64,000 nt of DNA from Cellulomonas soli. GTDB lineage: Bacteria; Actinomycetota; Actinomycetes; Actinomycetales; Cellulomonadaceae. Positions within the stretch are counted from its first letter, which is position 1. Every line of letters begins with the position of its first letter. The translations under genes were made by a program, and so were the position numbers. The stretch is from assembly GCF_013409305.1 (NCBI RefSeq), contig NZ_JACBZJ010000001.1, forward strand, positions 186,001 to 250,000. Direction: 5' to 3'. Below, piece after piece: positions 9,016-16,590 of the stretch. Below the pieces are notes generated by a model. It was given only the letters and a program-made list of their open reading frames with translations, was not told the DNA's origin and ran no database searches.

Positions 9016-9804
9016 TCAGATCTGCGGGCCCTGGCCGTCGCCCTCGCCGCCGGAGCCGAGCGCGGTCCCGATCGGCACGGCGAACCCGATGCCGGCGAAC
9101 GCGCCGTCCTGGCCGGGGTCGGCGATCGAGACGACGATGCCGACGACGACGCCGTCCGCGTCGAGCAGCGGACCGCCGGAGCTGCCCGGGTTCACCGAGG
9201 CGTCGAACTGGATGAGGCCGGTCAGCTGGGCGCCGTCGGTGCTGCTGGTGCTGGTGCGGTCCAGGCCGGAGACCACTCCTGTCGAGACGCTGAGCGTCAG
9301 GCCGAGCGGGTTGCCGATCGCGATGACGTCGGCGCCGATCTCGACGCCGCCGCCGACCGTGGCCGGGACCAGCACCTCGGGGAAGGTCTCCGGCGTCAAC
9401 GTCGCCACGTCCGTGGCGGTGTCCGCCTCCGCGACCGTGGCCGCGGACTGCGTGCCGTCGGCGAACGTCACGGTGATCGCGCTGCCGTCGGCGACGACGT
9501 GGTCCGCGGTGAGGATCGACCCGTCGTCCGCCGCCACGACGCCCGAGCCGAGCGCCCCGTCCGCCGTGCGGACCACGACGACCGACGCCGCGACCGCCTC
9601 GTACACGTCGGCGACGCTCGCCTCGGCGGTCGCGGTGGGCGTCGGGGTGGGAGTCGCCGCAGCCGCCGCGTCACCGCTCCCGCCCCACCGTGACGTCAGC
9701 AGCGCGACGACCAGCACGAGGGCGACCACCCCGGCCAGCACGCCTGCCGTGACGCCTGCGCGGGGCAGGCGCGCACGGCGGGGGCTGTCGGTGGGGGTGG
9801 CCAT
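9016..9804 (-). CDS. Membrane-anchored S1C (HtrA-like) serine protease without PDZ domain
   Basis: The 262-residue protein has one N-terminal membrane helix (about 17-37), a Thr/Pro/Ala linker, and a trypsin-like domain with a full triad: H102 in TADHVV, D132 in TDVATL and S209 in NPGSSGGPL. HtrA/DegP proteases normally carry PDZ domains after the protease part. Here the chain ends right after the last beta barrel, so substrate control must differ. It sits at the head of the MoxR operon and could act in surface protein quality control with it, which is inference from position. Active outside the membrane by topology. Confidence 0.92.
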   Translation of the reverse strand: MATPTDSPRRARLPRAGVTAGVLAGVVALVLVVALLTSRWGGSGDAAAAATPTPTPTATAEASVADVYEAVAASVVVVRTADGALGSGVVAADDGSILTADHVVADGSAITVTFADGTQSAATVAEADTATDVATLTPETFPEVLVPATVGGGVEIGADVIAIGNPLGLTLSVSTGVVSGLDRTSTSSTDGAQLTGLIQFDASVNPGSSGGPLLDADGVVVGIVVSIADPGQDGAFAGIGFAVPIGTALGSGGEGDGQGPQI

Positions 9805-9895
9805 GTCCGGGACGGTAGGGACGCAGTCTGGGACGACCGTATGAGCGGCCCAGGCGCCCCCTGTACCCCACCCGACGGCGCGTGCGGGACGGAAC

Positions 9896-10498
9896 TCAGC
9901 CCAGCGGCTCGACCTGCTTCGTCATGACGCAGTTGCCCTTGCCCTTGGGGCGTTGGTACGTGAACCCGAGCCCCTCGTACATGCTCCGGGTGGCGTTGTA
10001 GAGGAAGGAGGCCGAGGTCTTCTTCTCGGGCGGCAGGTCGTGCGGGTAGGACTCGACGAGCCCTCCCCCGGCCTCGGCGATCAGCGCGAGGGCCCCGCGC
10101 ACGGCCACGGCGGCCATGCCGTGACGCCGGGAGGAGCGGTCCACGAACAGGCAGGTGATCCGGTAGTCAGGCATCCGGACGAGCCCGTGCTCCCACTCCT
10201 TGCGGTGGTGGATGTTCGCCAGCTCGGCCACCGGCCCGAACTGCGCCCAGGCGAGGGCGAGGTCACCGTCGAGCACGAGCGCCGCGTGCGTGCGCCCGTC
10301 CAGGACGAGCTGGTGCTTGAACTCGCGGTTGCCCAGCTCCCGTCGTTCGGGCGGGTCGGGGTACTGGTGGAAGTAGGTGCACCAGCACCCGCCCCAGACC
10401 CCGTTGTGCCGTTCGGCCAGGCCGGCGAACGCCTCCCAGGTGTCGGCGCTCAGCGGCTCGATTCGGTAGCCGTCCACCGTCCGCGGTGCCTGCCCCAT
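9896..10498 (-). CDS. GNAT-family N-acetyltransferase
   Basis: The 200-residue protein from ATG 10498 has the GNAT core: a central strand with RITCLFVDRSSRRHGMAAVAV, where RRHGMA matches the acetyl-CoA pyrophosphate-binding Q/RxxGxG/A turn, and a C-terminal YNATRSMYEGLGFTYQRP. An N-terminal WGGCWCTYFHQYP segment is typical of a sub-family found widely in actinobacteria, whose substrate is unknown. It stands alone between the protease operon and the VOC gene. Confidence 0.82.
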   Translation of the reverse strand: MGQAPRTVDGYRIEPLSADTWEAFAGLAERHNGVWGGCWCTYFHQYPDPPERRELGNREFKHQLVLDGRTHAALVLDGDLALAWAQFGPVAELANIHHRKEWEHGLVRMPDYRITCLFVDRSSRRHGMAAVAVRGALALIAEAGGGLVESYPHDLPPEKKTSASFLYNATRSMYEGLGFTYQRPKGKGNCVMTKQVEPLG

Positions 10499-10583
10499 GG
10501 CCCACGGTAGGCACGCCGTGCCGGGCGACGCACTCCCGCGGGGGCCCGTCCGCAGGGGCCGGCACCCTTCGCCGGCACGAGGC

Positions 10584-10952
10584 TCATTGCTTGTCGTGGA
10601 TCGTGACGGCGTACCCGTCCGGGTCGGCGAAGGCGAACGTGCGGCCGAACGGCCCGTCGAACGGCGGCGTGAGGATCGGCACCCCGACGGCCTCGAGCGC
10701 GTCGTGCAGCGTCTGCGCGTCGGTGCTGTGCAGCCACAGCGCCACGCCGAGACCGGCGCGCCCGCCGGCGTCCAGGTCGACGTCGGGCTGCGTCTCGCGC
10801 ACCGCGAAGGGCACGGGCGTGGTGGCGAAGACGACGGCGTGCGGCGGGCTGAACGGTGCACGGCGCAGGCCGAGCCGCTCCTCGTAGAAGCCGGCGGCGC
10901 GCTCCAGGTCGCGCACCTGCAGGGCGATGAAGTCGGGTCCGGTGACGGTCAT
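10584..10952 (-). CDS. VOC-family protein, divergent from and probably controlled by MarR
   Basis: This 122-residue protein contains one glyoxalase fold (FIALQVRDLERAAGFYEERLGL at the start and FGRTFAFADPDGYAVTIHD at the end). ATG 10952 follows GAGGAGATCGCC. It is transcribed away from a marR gene, and the 58-base gap between the two start codons holds two related dyads. A sigma70-like CTGACA, 17 bases, GACATT can be read toward this gene, so the same operators should repress it. Such pairs often deal with reactive electrophiles or antibiotics, but no substrate is indicated. Confidence 0.9.
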   Translation of the reverse strand: MTVTGPDFIALQVRDLERAAGFYEERLGLRRAPFSPPHAVVFATTPVPFAVRETQPDVDLDAGGRAGLGVALWLHSTDAQTLHDALEAVGVPILTPPFDGPFGRTFAFADPDGYAVTIHDKQ

Positions 10953-10967
10953 GGCGATCTCCTCGGT

Positions 10968-10985
10968 ATGTCAATGTCCTGACAT
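10968..10985. promoter_or_regulatory. MarR operator dyad 1
   Basis: The dyad has arms ATGTCA and TGACAT separated by six bases, located between the divergent VOC and marR genes. It covers the -10 region read toward the VOC gene and the -35 region read toward marR. Its centre is 27 bases from that of dyad 2, which has the same half-sites. Confidence 0.75.
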
Positions 10986-11007
10986 TCGGACTGTATGTCA
11001 GGATACT
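10979..11007 (+). promoter_or_regulatory. marR promoter, predicted leaderless transcript
   Basis: CTGACA (10979-10984), 17 bases, GATACT (11002-11007) fit a housekeeping promoter. The expected start of transcription, six to seven bases later, falls on or next to the ATG at 11011, and there is no room for a ribosome binding site, so the mRNA is probably leaderless, a common mode in actinobacteria. Confidence 0.6.
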
Positions 11008-11012
11008 GACAT
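10995..11012. promoter_or_regulatory. MarR operator dyad 2, overlapping the marR start codon
   Basis: ATGTCAGGATACTGACAT is a dyad with perfect seven-base arms and a four-base centre. It covers the predicted -10 of marR and the first bases of its ATG, a position fitting strict autorepression. Confidence 0.8.
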
Positions 11013-11460
11013 GCAACAACGCGAGGTCCTGGGCCCGGTGGAGAGCGCCGTCGGCTACGTGCTCAAGCAGGCCGCCGTCGCGCTGCGCAGCGCGATGGAC
11101 ACCGCCCTGCGCCCCCTGCACCTGACCGTGCCGCAGTACGCCTGCCTCGAGCTGCTCGGGCAGCACCCCGGGCTCTCCAACGCCGAGCTCGCCCGCGGGG
11201 TCTTCGTCACCCGCCAGTCGATGAACGTCGTCCTGCGCGGCCTCGAGGAACGCGGGCTCGTCACGCGACCGGCCACGGCGCCGCGCGGACGCGAGCTGCC
11301 CACCGAGCTCACCCCCGCCGGACGCGAGCACCTGGAGTCGGCCAGTGCCGCCGTCCTCGAGGTCCAGACGCGCATGTGCGCCGACCTCGCCCCCGACCGC
11401 CAGCAGGCGCTGCTGGAGAGCCTCACCGCGTGCATCGAGAACCTGCGCGAGGACTCCTGA
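11011..11460 (+). CDS. MarR-family transcriptional regulator
   Basis: The 149-residue protein has the full MarR layout: an N-terminal dimerisation helix (VESAVGYVLKQAAVALRSAMD), a winged helix (LSNAELARGVFVTRQSMNVVL), a wing (RPATAPRGRELPTELT) and C-terminal helices. ATG 11011 is chosen over upstream in-frame codons because it sits directly behind the predicted promoter and inside the operator. It probably represses itself and the divergent VOC gene in the absence of an inducer. The Arg-rich wing is intact, so DNA binding is expected. Confidence 0.92.
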   Translation: MQQREVLGPVESAVGYVLKQAAVALRSAMDTALRPLHLTVPQYACLELLGQHPGLSNAELARGVFVTRQSMNVVLRGLEERGLVTRPATAPRGRELPTELTPAGREHLESASAAVLEVQTRMCADLAPDRQQALLESLTACIENLREDS

Positions 11461-11773
11461 CCTGGGGCCGTTCAGCACGGTGAGAAGGCGCGTGATCCGA
11501 GCGACGCCACCGTCGTCCACCTGACCAAGAGAACGCGGTCACGCGCTTGCGCGTCGCACCCGTCGGCGGCGTTCATTTCCAGGTTCTGTTCACTCCGGAT
11601 GAACAGGCCAGCCGGATGAACGCCCCGACGGGCGCACATTCACCCGAATGCCGCAGGACGGCGCATATTCACCCCCTCCCGAGGCACGTCACCGCGCCTC
11701 GGGTGGAAACGTGATGGATGCACCGCGCCCAGCAGGGGGATCGCGCGCCTGCAACCACGACAGTGGAGTGACC
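11461..11773. other. Intergenic stretch with short repeated motifs
   Basis: No gene is seen. The stretch has GTTCA-7-TGAAC near 11588, two CCGGATGAAC copies around 11595-11620, and two GGCGCAYATTCACCC copies near 11630-11672. These could be binding sites for control of the Ltp-repeat gene at 11774, but no promoter can be named with confidence. Confidence 0.4.
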
Positions 11774-12592
11774 ATGACCGCTCGCTACAACCCGCCGCCG
11801 AACTGGCCCGCTCCACCTGTCGGCTGGACGCCGGCGCCGGGCTGGGCCCCCGACCCCTCATGGGGACCGCCGCCACAAGGCTGGCAGCTGTGGGTCGAGG
11901 ACGGCATCGATGACCCAGCGGCGGCACCACCGCTCGAGAGCTCTCCCCTGGACCGACCGACAGGCTCGTCCTGGCCGGCCCGCCACAAGGTCCTCACCGG
12001 CATCGGCGCGGTCGTCGTGCTCTTCATCCTCATCGGCGCCCTGAATGGCGGCAACGACGACGAGGAATCCCCCGGCGTCGCTTCGACGCAAGAGACCCAG
12101 AAGGACGCCAAGACCGCTGAGGAGATCGCCGCCGAGGACGAGGCAAGCGCCCAGGCCGAGGCCGATCGCAAGGCGGAGGAGGACGCAGCAGCGGCAGCGA
12201 AGGCCGAGGAGGACCGCCTGGCTGAGGAGCAGCGCGTCGCCGACGAGGCGGCCGCTGCAGCGGCTGCGGCCGCAGAGGCGGCGCGAATCGGCTCGGTGGC
12301 GCAGCAGAACGCGTATCGATCCGCCGTGAATTACCTCGACTTCACCGACTTCTCACGCACGGGCCTCATCGAGCAGCTCGAGTACGAGGGCTATGCCACG
12401 GCCGACGGGGAGTTCGCCCTCGCCCGCCTGGAAGCCGAGGGCGGTGTCGACTGGAACGCGCAAGCCGCAGCCACGGCGGCGAGCTACCTGGAGTTCACCT
12501 CGTTCTCGCGATCCGGCCTGCTCGACCAGCTGATCTACGAGGGCTTCACACCGGAGCAGGCCGAGTACGGGGTGGGCACCACGGGCCTGTAG
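11774..12592 (+). CDS. Membrane-anchored protein with two Ltp (superinfection-exclusion-type) repeats
   Basis: The 272-residue protein begins at ATG 11774 behind GTGGAGTGACC. Residues 1-40 are Pro/Trp-rich (repeated GWxPxP), residues 73-90 form one membrane helix, 105-172 form an Ala/Glu-rich coiled coil, and the C-terminal 90 residues hold two tandem Ltp-type motifs (YLDFTDFSRTGLIEQLEYEGY and YLEFTSFSRSGLLDQLIYEGF). Ltp repeats were described in the lipoprotein of Streptococcus phage TP-J34 that blocks DNA injection, and similar repeats occur in many chromosomal proteins of unknown role. There is no lipobox here, so anchoring is by the helix, with the repeats presumably outside. A phage-exclusion role is only a possibility. 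Confidence 0.8.
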   Translation: MTARYNPPPNWPAPPVGWTPAPGWAPDPSWGPPPQGWQLWVEDGIDDPAAAPPLESSPLDRPTGSSWPARHKVLTGIGAVVVLFILIGALNGGNDDEESPGVASTQETQKDAKTAEEIAAEDEASAQAEADRKAEEDAAAAAKAEEDRLAEEQRVADEAAAAAAAAAEAARIGSVAQQNAYRSAVNYLDFTDFSRTGLIEQLEYEGYATADGEFALARLEAEGGVDWNAQAAATAASYLEFTSFSRSGLLDQLIYEGFTPEQAEYGVGTTGL

Positions 12593-12597
12593 AGCAG

Positions 12598-13073
12598 CGC
12601 CGCGGCGCCCGGGGTGGGCACGCGCAGGGTCGCAGGCGGAGCATCCGGATACCTCTGGAGGATCGGCTCGAGCGCCGTCGGCCACGGCGGTCGACCGACG
12701 GTGTCGACGAGCTGGAACTTGATGACGGCACCCGTTCCGGTCGTCAGCATGACGTCCTCGGCGTCGCGCGTCTCGCGTGGGTCCTTGGACCACGTCGCTC
12801 CCAGAACGGCTTGGCGATATCCGCCTCGACCGCGAGAGCGAGCGCGTCGCCGCCGTCCCGGCGCCGACCGATCACCATGAGGTCGACGTCCTCACTCAGT
12901 CGGACGTCGGGGAGCCATGTGCGCGAGAGGGCGGTCCCTCCGAAGAAGATGAACCTGTCCTGCGCCCGCCGAGCGATCGATGCCAGGACGTGGGAGATCA
13001 CGTGGTCGCGTCGCACCTGCTCCAGGTCGACGCCGAACTGGTCGGCGACGTCGTAGATCGCCGCTTCAGTCAC
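12598..13073 (-). pseudogene. AbiEii-type nucleotidyltransferase toxin, frameshifted and truncated
   Basis: GTG 13073 overlaps the antitoxin stop (GTGA). The first frame gives residues with FIFFGGTALSRTW and the polymerase-beta-like LSEDVDLMV, the nucleotidyltransferase core of AbiEii. Similarity leaves this frame near 12795 and continues in another reverse frame (SKDPRETRDAEDVML, then PPWPTALEPILQRYPDAPP, LRVPTP), showing a frameshift. The normal C-terminal half (starting around AxxKTxAWxDR) is missing, because the remnant ends at the convergent Ltp gene. The toxin is therefore almost surely dead. Confidence 0.75.
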
Positions 13074-13605
13074 TCCTCGACCTCGCTCCTGATGCGCTTC
13101 AGGACCGGCTCGGTCACCGTTCGCCCTCGCTGAGCCGCGGCCAGGGCCTCGACACGATCCCAGTCGGCTGCCCGTCCGAGCACCCGCATCGCAGCGTGCC
13201 GTTCGGCGGCATTCACCGTGTGATCGCGTGCGAGGTCGACGAGGGTCTGCTCAGGCGTCGTCACGAGCGTGACACCGAGTTCGGTGGCGGCCGGTTGGGT
13301 CTCGATCGCATCGATGTCGCGGTGCACGAACTGAACGACGGCGTCGCGACGATCGGTCAGCGTCACGTCGCGATGGCGCCGCGGGGCAGCGATAGTGGCG
13401 TGGCCGCGCGCGCGTGGCGCGGCGCCGAGAACACGGGCGGCGGTCATTCCCATGAGCGCTGCACGCCTGTCGCCGAAGATCGCCGTGGCCACGGCAGCGG
13501 CTGCCGCCTCCAGTCCCGGACGCCAGCGCGCCTGGTCGTACGCGTCGTCCGGCACCGCACTCATGGCCCTGATCGGCCGCGTCACCACGCAGAGCCCGCA
13601 GTTCC
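13070..13605 (-). pseudogene. AbiEi-type antitoxin remnant, N-terminus lost at the IS junction
   Basis: The frame shows ARWRPGLEAAAAAVATAIFG, ALMGMTAARVLGA, VTLVTTPEQTLVDLARD and a C-terminal VEALAAAQRGR, in the order of AbiEi family antitoxins. The N-terminal winged helix that binds DNA is missing, since the frame meets the end of the IS3 element near 13605. An internal ATG at 13564 could still give 164 residues. AbiEi normally represses its operon and neutralises AbiEii. With both genes damaged the type IV system is inactive. Confidence 0.7.
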
Positions 13606-13632
13606 GGGGTCTGCCCCGAGTTTGGTTGACAC
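13606..13632 (+). repeat. IS3 left inverted repeat
   Basis: Contains GGGGTCTGCCCC and TTGGTTGACAC, matching the right end at 14880-14907 with a few mismatches and one indel. Confidence 0.75.
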
Positions 13633-13673
13633 CTGACCTGTGAGGATCTGGTCCTCGCTGGAAGGATGTCCCC

Positions 13674-13961
13674 GTGGCAAAGCCGTATCCCAAGGAGTTC
13701 CGCGACGACGTCGTGGCCGTGGCCCGCAAGGGGCAGGTGCCGCTGACGCAGATCGCGAAGGACTTCGGTATCTCCGAAGGGTCGTTGTCGAACTGGATGA
13801 AGCAGGCCGACGTCGAGGACGGCCGACGGTCCGGGCCGACCCAGGCCGAGCGCGCCGAGCTGCGTGAGGCGCGCAAGCGGATCCGGGTGCTGGAGCAGGA
13901 GAACGAGGTCCTGCGCCGCGCGGCCGCCTACCTCGCGCAGGCGGGTCTGCCGGGAAAATAG
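13674..13961 (+). CDS. IS3-family transposase OrfA
   Basis: The 95-residue protein starts at GTG 13674. It has an N-terminal helix-turn-helix (KEFRDDVVAVARKG, LTQIAKDFGISEGSLSNWM) that binds the IS ends and a leucine-zipper-like helix (ARKRIRVLEQENEVLRRAA) for oligomerisation. The frame closes at TAG 13959-13961, directly behind the heptamer G GGA AAA (13952-13958). This is a canonical -1 slippery site that would fuse OrfA to OrfB to make the active transposase. Confidence 0.93.
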   Translation: MAKPYPKEFRDDVVAVARKGQVPLTQIAKDFGISEGSLSNWMKQADVEDGRRSGPTQAERAELREARKRIRVLEQENEVLRRAAAYLAQAGLPGK

Positions 13962-14863
13962 TCTTCCCGCTCGTCCGTGAGATGGCCGCGGCCGGCGCCC
14001 GCATCAGGGTGCCGGTCGCGGTGGCGTGCCGGGTCCTGGGCCTGTCGACCCAGGGGTACTACAAGTGGCTCAAGAACCCGGTCTGCGACCGGGACTGGGA
14101 CGACGCGCACGTCCTTGCCGCGATCTACGAGATCCATGGCGACGACGCGACACTCGGCTACCGGTTCATCACCGACGAGCTGGCCGACGAGCACAAGATC
14201 AGCGTCGGGGAGAACCGGGTGCACCGGTTGTGCCGGATCGCCGGCATCACCGCCAGCCACCACAAGAAGCGGTCCAAGCCCGCGACGGCCGGCCCCGCGC
14301 CGCACGACGACCTGCTCGCGGTGGTCGACGAGCACGGCGTGGTCCGTCACGAGTTCGTCGCGCACGCCCCGAACCAGGTGTGGCTGTGGGACATCTCCGA
14401 GCACCCCACCGCCGAGGGCAAGCTCTACATCTGCGCGATCAAGGACGTCTACTCGAACAAGATCGTCGGGTACTCCATCGACTCGCGCATGAAGTCGTCC
14501 CTCGCGCGGGCGGCGATGCGCAACGCGATCGCGCTGCGCTCACCGGCCGGCACGGTGTGTCATTCGGACCGAGGCGGCCAGTTCCGTGCCAAGGCGACCC
14601 AGCGGCTGCTGGCGAACAACGGCCTGGTCGGGTCGATGGGCCGCTCCTACGGCGCGGGCGACAACGCGAGCATGGAGAGCTTCTTCTCCCTGCTGCAGAA
14701 GAACGTCCTGAACACCCGCCGCTGGCACACCCGCGACGACCTGCGCCTGGCGATCGTGACCTGGATCGAGACCAAGTACAACCGCCGACGCCGCCAACGC
14801 GCCCTCGGCAAACTCACGCCCGTCGAGTTTGAGATGATCTACACGGCCGCAGACGCGGCCTGA
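13958..14863 (+). CDS. IS3-family transposase OrfB (DDE catalytic part)
   Basis: The -1 frame entered at the slippery heptamer reads IVFPLVREMAAAGARIRVPV, the usual OrfB start, and runs to 14863. An ATG at 13982 could also start OrfB alone. Features are the HTH_21 segment (DDATLGYRFITDELADEH), then an integrase core with the three acidic residues in WLWDISEH, VCHSDRGGQF and NASMESFFSLLQKN, the last giving the D-D-E triad. The closing RRRRQRALGKLTPVEFE is standard. The frame is intact, so the element may be active. Confidence 0.92.
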   Translation: MVFPLVREMAAAGARIRVPVAVACRVLGLSTQGYYKWLKNPVCDRDWDDAHVLAAIYEIHGDDATLGYRFITDELADEHKISVGENRVHRLCRIAGITASHHKKRSKPATAGPAPHDDLLAVVDEHGVVRHEFVAHAPNQVWLWDISEHPTAEGKLYICAIKDVYSNKIVGYSIDSRMKSSLARAAMRNAIALRSPAGTVCHSDRGGQFRAKATQRLLANNGLVGSMGRSYGAGDNASMESFFSLLQKNVLNTRRWHTRDDLRLAIVTWIETKYNRRRRQRALGKLTPVEFEMIYTAADAA

Positions 14864-14879
14864 CTACCGCAAACCCCGA

Positions 14880-14907
14880 GTGTCAACCAGACCGGGGGCA
14901 GACCCCC
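14880..14907 (-). repeat. IS3 right inverted repeat
   Basis: Reverse complement of the left end; contains GTGTCAACCAGAC and the GGGGGCAGACCCC tip. Confidence 0.75.
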
Positions 14908-15157
14908 GCACCCGGTGGGGCGACCACCGGGTACGCACCCACAACGACGGCCTCAAGCACCTCAACCACCCCGTGGTCGGCCCGATGACCTTTGCCGCGC
15001 CAATCGCACCCGGGATCAGCATCTCCACCTACCTCACCGACCCGGGGACACCCTCGCTGACGCCCTCGACCTGCTGCGCAACCGGATCGCGCACCCCGTG
15101 CCGGACGCCCACGACCGCCCGGCTACATCGGCTACATCGGCGACGGAACACGACTGA
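14908..15157 (+). pseudogene. 3' remnant of an MmyB-type XRE regulator
   Basis: Just past the IS end the frame reads TRWGDHRVRTHNDGLKHLNHP, then VVGPMTFAAP and STYLTDPG. This is the end of the MmyB-like ligand-binding domain (consensus VRxHxxGxKxxxHPVVG...YTAEPGSPSAxALxLL). After PG, similarity continues in another frame (DTLADALDLLRNRIAHP), a frameshift. The N-terminal helix-turn-helix and most of the domain are absent. It is a broken relic joined to the IS by deletion. Confidence 0.65.
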
Positions 15158-15275
15158 CTGACGCAGCGATCACGCCGGCCGCACTGCCGCCGATGATCCG
15201 GGCGGGAGGGAGCGGCCGATCGCTCAGCGTGCGCATCGTGGCCGGATCGTCGCAGGAGGAGCTTCGACATCTCCC

Positions 15276-15572
15276 CTATCGCTCTCGGGTCATGCCGTCC
15301 CACGCGCCCGCGAGCGCGACGAGCCGGTTCGCGAAGGCGTCGACGCCGTGCGCGGCCGGGTCGAGCCCGAAGTGCTCCTCCAGCTCGTACCAGAGGTACT
15401 CGCTGATGTCGGCACGTGACGATCCGCTGGAGAGGCGTCGCCACAGCGGGGCGAGCAGGCAGTCGTACTCGTCTTGGACGAGGTCGGCGACCCCGATGGG
15501 ATCCCACAGGTTGAGCAGATACCTGAGGTTGCCCTGGCGTCGAGCGCTCTCGTCGAGATCTTCCGTGGTCAT
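15276..15572 (-). CDS. Small hypothetical protein (98 residues)
   Basis: ATG 15572 opens a compact acidic, Trp/Tyr-rich protein (LRYLLNLWDPIGVADLVQDE, SEYLWYELEEHFGLDP). The pattern WDPIGV...DEYD...Y.L...FGL resembles small DUF1871-like proteins seen in diverse bacteria, which is a weak recognition. No membrane helix or signal peptide is present. It stands alone between the MmyB relic and an acetyltransferase gene. Confidence 0.6.
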   Translation of the reverse strand: MTTEDLDESARRQGNLRYLLNLWDPIGVADLVQDEYDCLLAPLWRRLSSGSSRADISEYLWYELEEHFGLDPAAHGVDAFANRLVALAGAWDGMTRER

Positions 15573-15744
15573 GGTCTCTGACGTCGTGACGTGACGGCCC
15601 CGCTGCGATGGACAACTGGCGGCAGGCTACTCGCCTGACGGGCAGGTCAGAGCGCTGCCGGCCTTCACTCGCGGAGTTGCTCCGTGGAGGTCGAACCGGT
15701 TGTCGCTGCCCGCTGATCCGGGAACCATGGGCCGCGTGCTTCCG

Positions 15745-16278
15745 ATGACGATGCCGCGACTTCACGGCTCCCTCGTGGTCCTCAGAGCATTTGAGTCAGG
15801 CGATCAGGACCTGGTCACCTCCGTCGTCTCCGACGCGCTCATCCCGCTCATCACGACGGTCCCGCCCGACGGCGACGCCGAGGACGTGGCCGCGTACATC
15901 GCTCGGCAGCGCGGGCGCCTGCAGGAGGGTGCCGGCTACTCGTTCGCCATCGCGGACGCCACGAGCGGGAAGGGCGTAGGCCAGATCGGGCTATGGACCC
16001 GCGAGGCTCACCTGGGCCGGGCCACGATGGGCTACTGGGTCGCACCCCAGTTCCGCCGCCGCGGGTACGCCCGAGACGCACTCGCCACCGTGACGACGTG
16101 GGCGAGCTCGTTCACCGTCCTGCACCGGCTCCAGCTGTTCGTCGAACCGTGGAACACAGGGTCGTGGCGAGCCGCGGAGGCGTGCGGGTTCGAGCGCGAA
16201 GGCCTGCTGCGCGGCTGGGAGCTCGTCGGAGACCGGTACAAGGACATGTACGTCTACAGCCGCCTCACGAGCGCTTGA
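15745..16278 (+). CDS. GNAT-family acetyltransferase, RimJ/RimL type
   Basis: The 177-residue protein starts at ATG 15745 (MTMPRLHGSLVVLRAF); ATG 15727 is an alternative. It contains the RimJ/L pattern VLRAFESGDQ at the start, GYWVAPQFRRRGYARDAL with the acetyl-CoA loop RRRGYA, and HRLQLFVEPWNTGSWRAAEACGFEREGLLRGW. RimJ/L-like enzymes acetylate protein N-termini or small amines; the substrate here is unknown. No partner gene is evident. Confidence 0.88.
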   Translation: MTMPRLHGSLVVLRAFESGDQDLVTSVVSDALIPLITTVPPDGDAEDVAAYIARQRGRLQEGAGYSFAIADATSGKGVGQIGLWTREAHLGRATMGYWVAPQFRRRGYARDALATVTTWASSFTVLHRLQLFVEPWNTGSWRAAEACGFEREGLLRGWELVGDRYKDMYVYSRLTSA

Positions 16279-16316
16279 GCGGCCCCCACCGTGCCGCCTG
16301 CCTGCGACTGCGCCGA

Positions 16317-16335
16317 GGAGGAGGCGGGAATCGAA
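16317..16335 (+). other. Candidate left attachment site of the ssrA island
   Basis: GGAGGAGGCGGGAATCGAA matches the tmRNA 3' end at 30055-30073 (GGAGGTGGCGGGAATCGAA) at 18 of 19 positions and in the same orientation. Integrases that target ssrA leave such a direct repeat at the far end. The single mismatch is in the acceptor-stem part. Confidence 0.6.
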
Positions 16336-16418
16336 GGAGCCGTGTCAACAAGAGGCCCGAAGACGCAATGCCGTGACCTGGGACGTTACGAGGGCCTCAG
16401 AACGCCTTGGGGCGTGTC

Positions 16419-16441
16419 GACCACGTTCGGTTGACGTGGTC
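16419..16441. repeat. Inverted repeat, eight-base arms
   Basis: GACCACGT, seven bases, ACGTGGTC. There is no T-run after it, so it fits a protein-binding dyad better than a terminator. Confidence 0.5.
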
Positions 16442-16590
16442 AAACGCGAGGCCTCCGGGACCCCCAAGCGCGCACAGCGCGCAGATCGGCACCGACCAGC
16501 AAGTGCCACCTCGCCCATTGAGTCCGCCCGACCAGCGCTGCCATGTCAGCCTGCACACCGACAGATGCCATTCGACCGAAGGACTGAACC

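Larger units (their letters stand above)
13606..14907 (+). mobile_element. IS3-family insertion sequence, apparently complete
   Basis: Terminal inverted repeats are visible: GGGGTCTGCCCC at 13606 followed by GAGTTTGGTTGACAC, and the reverse complement at the other end (14880-14907), GGGGTCTGCCCC followed by CGGTCTGGTTGACAC. They enclose orfA and orfB in the usual IS3 order. No clear target duplication is seen. The two sides are parts of different broken genes (abiEi and an MmyB-type regulator), so a deletion went with or followed insertion. Confidence 0.85.
16279..16590. other. Intergenic region holding the candidate left att site and an inverted repeat
   Basis: No coding gene is seen. Notable items are the tmRNA-like sequence at 16317-16335 and the eight-base-arm inverted repeat at 16419-16441, each listed separately. 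Confidence 0.5.
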
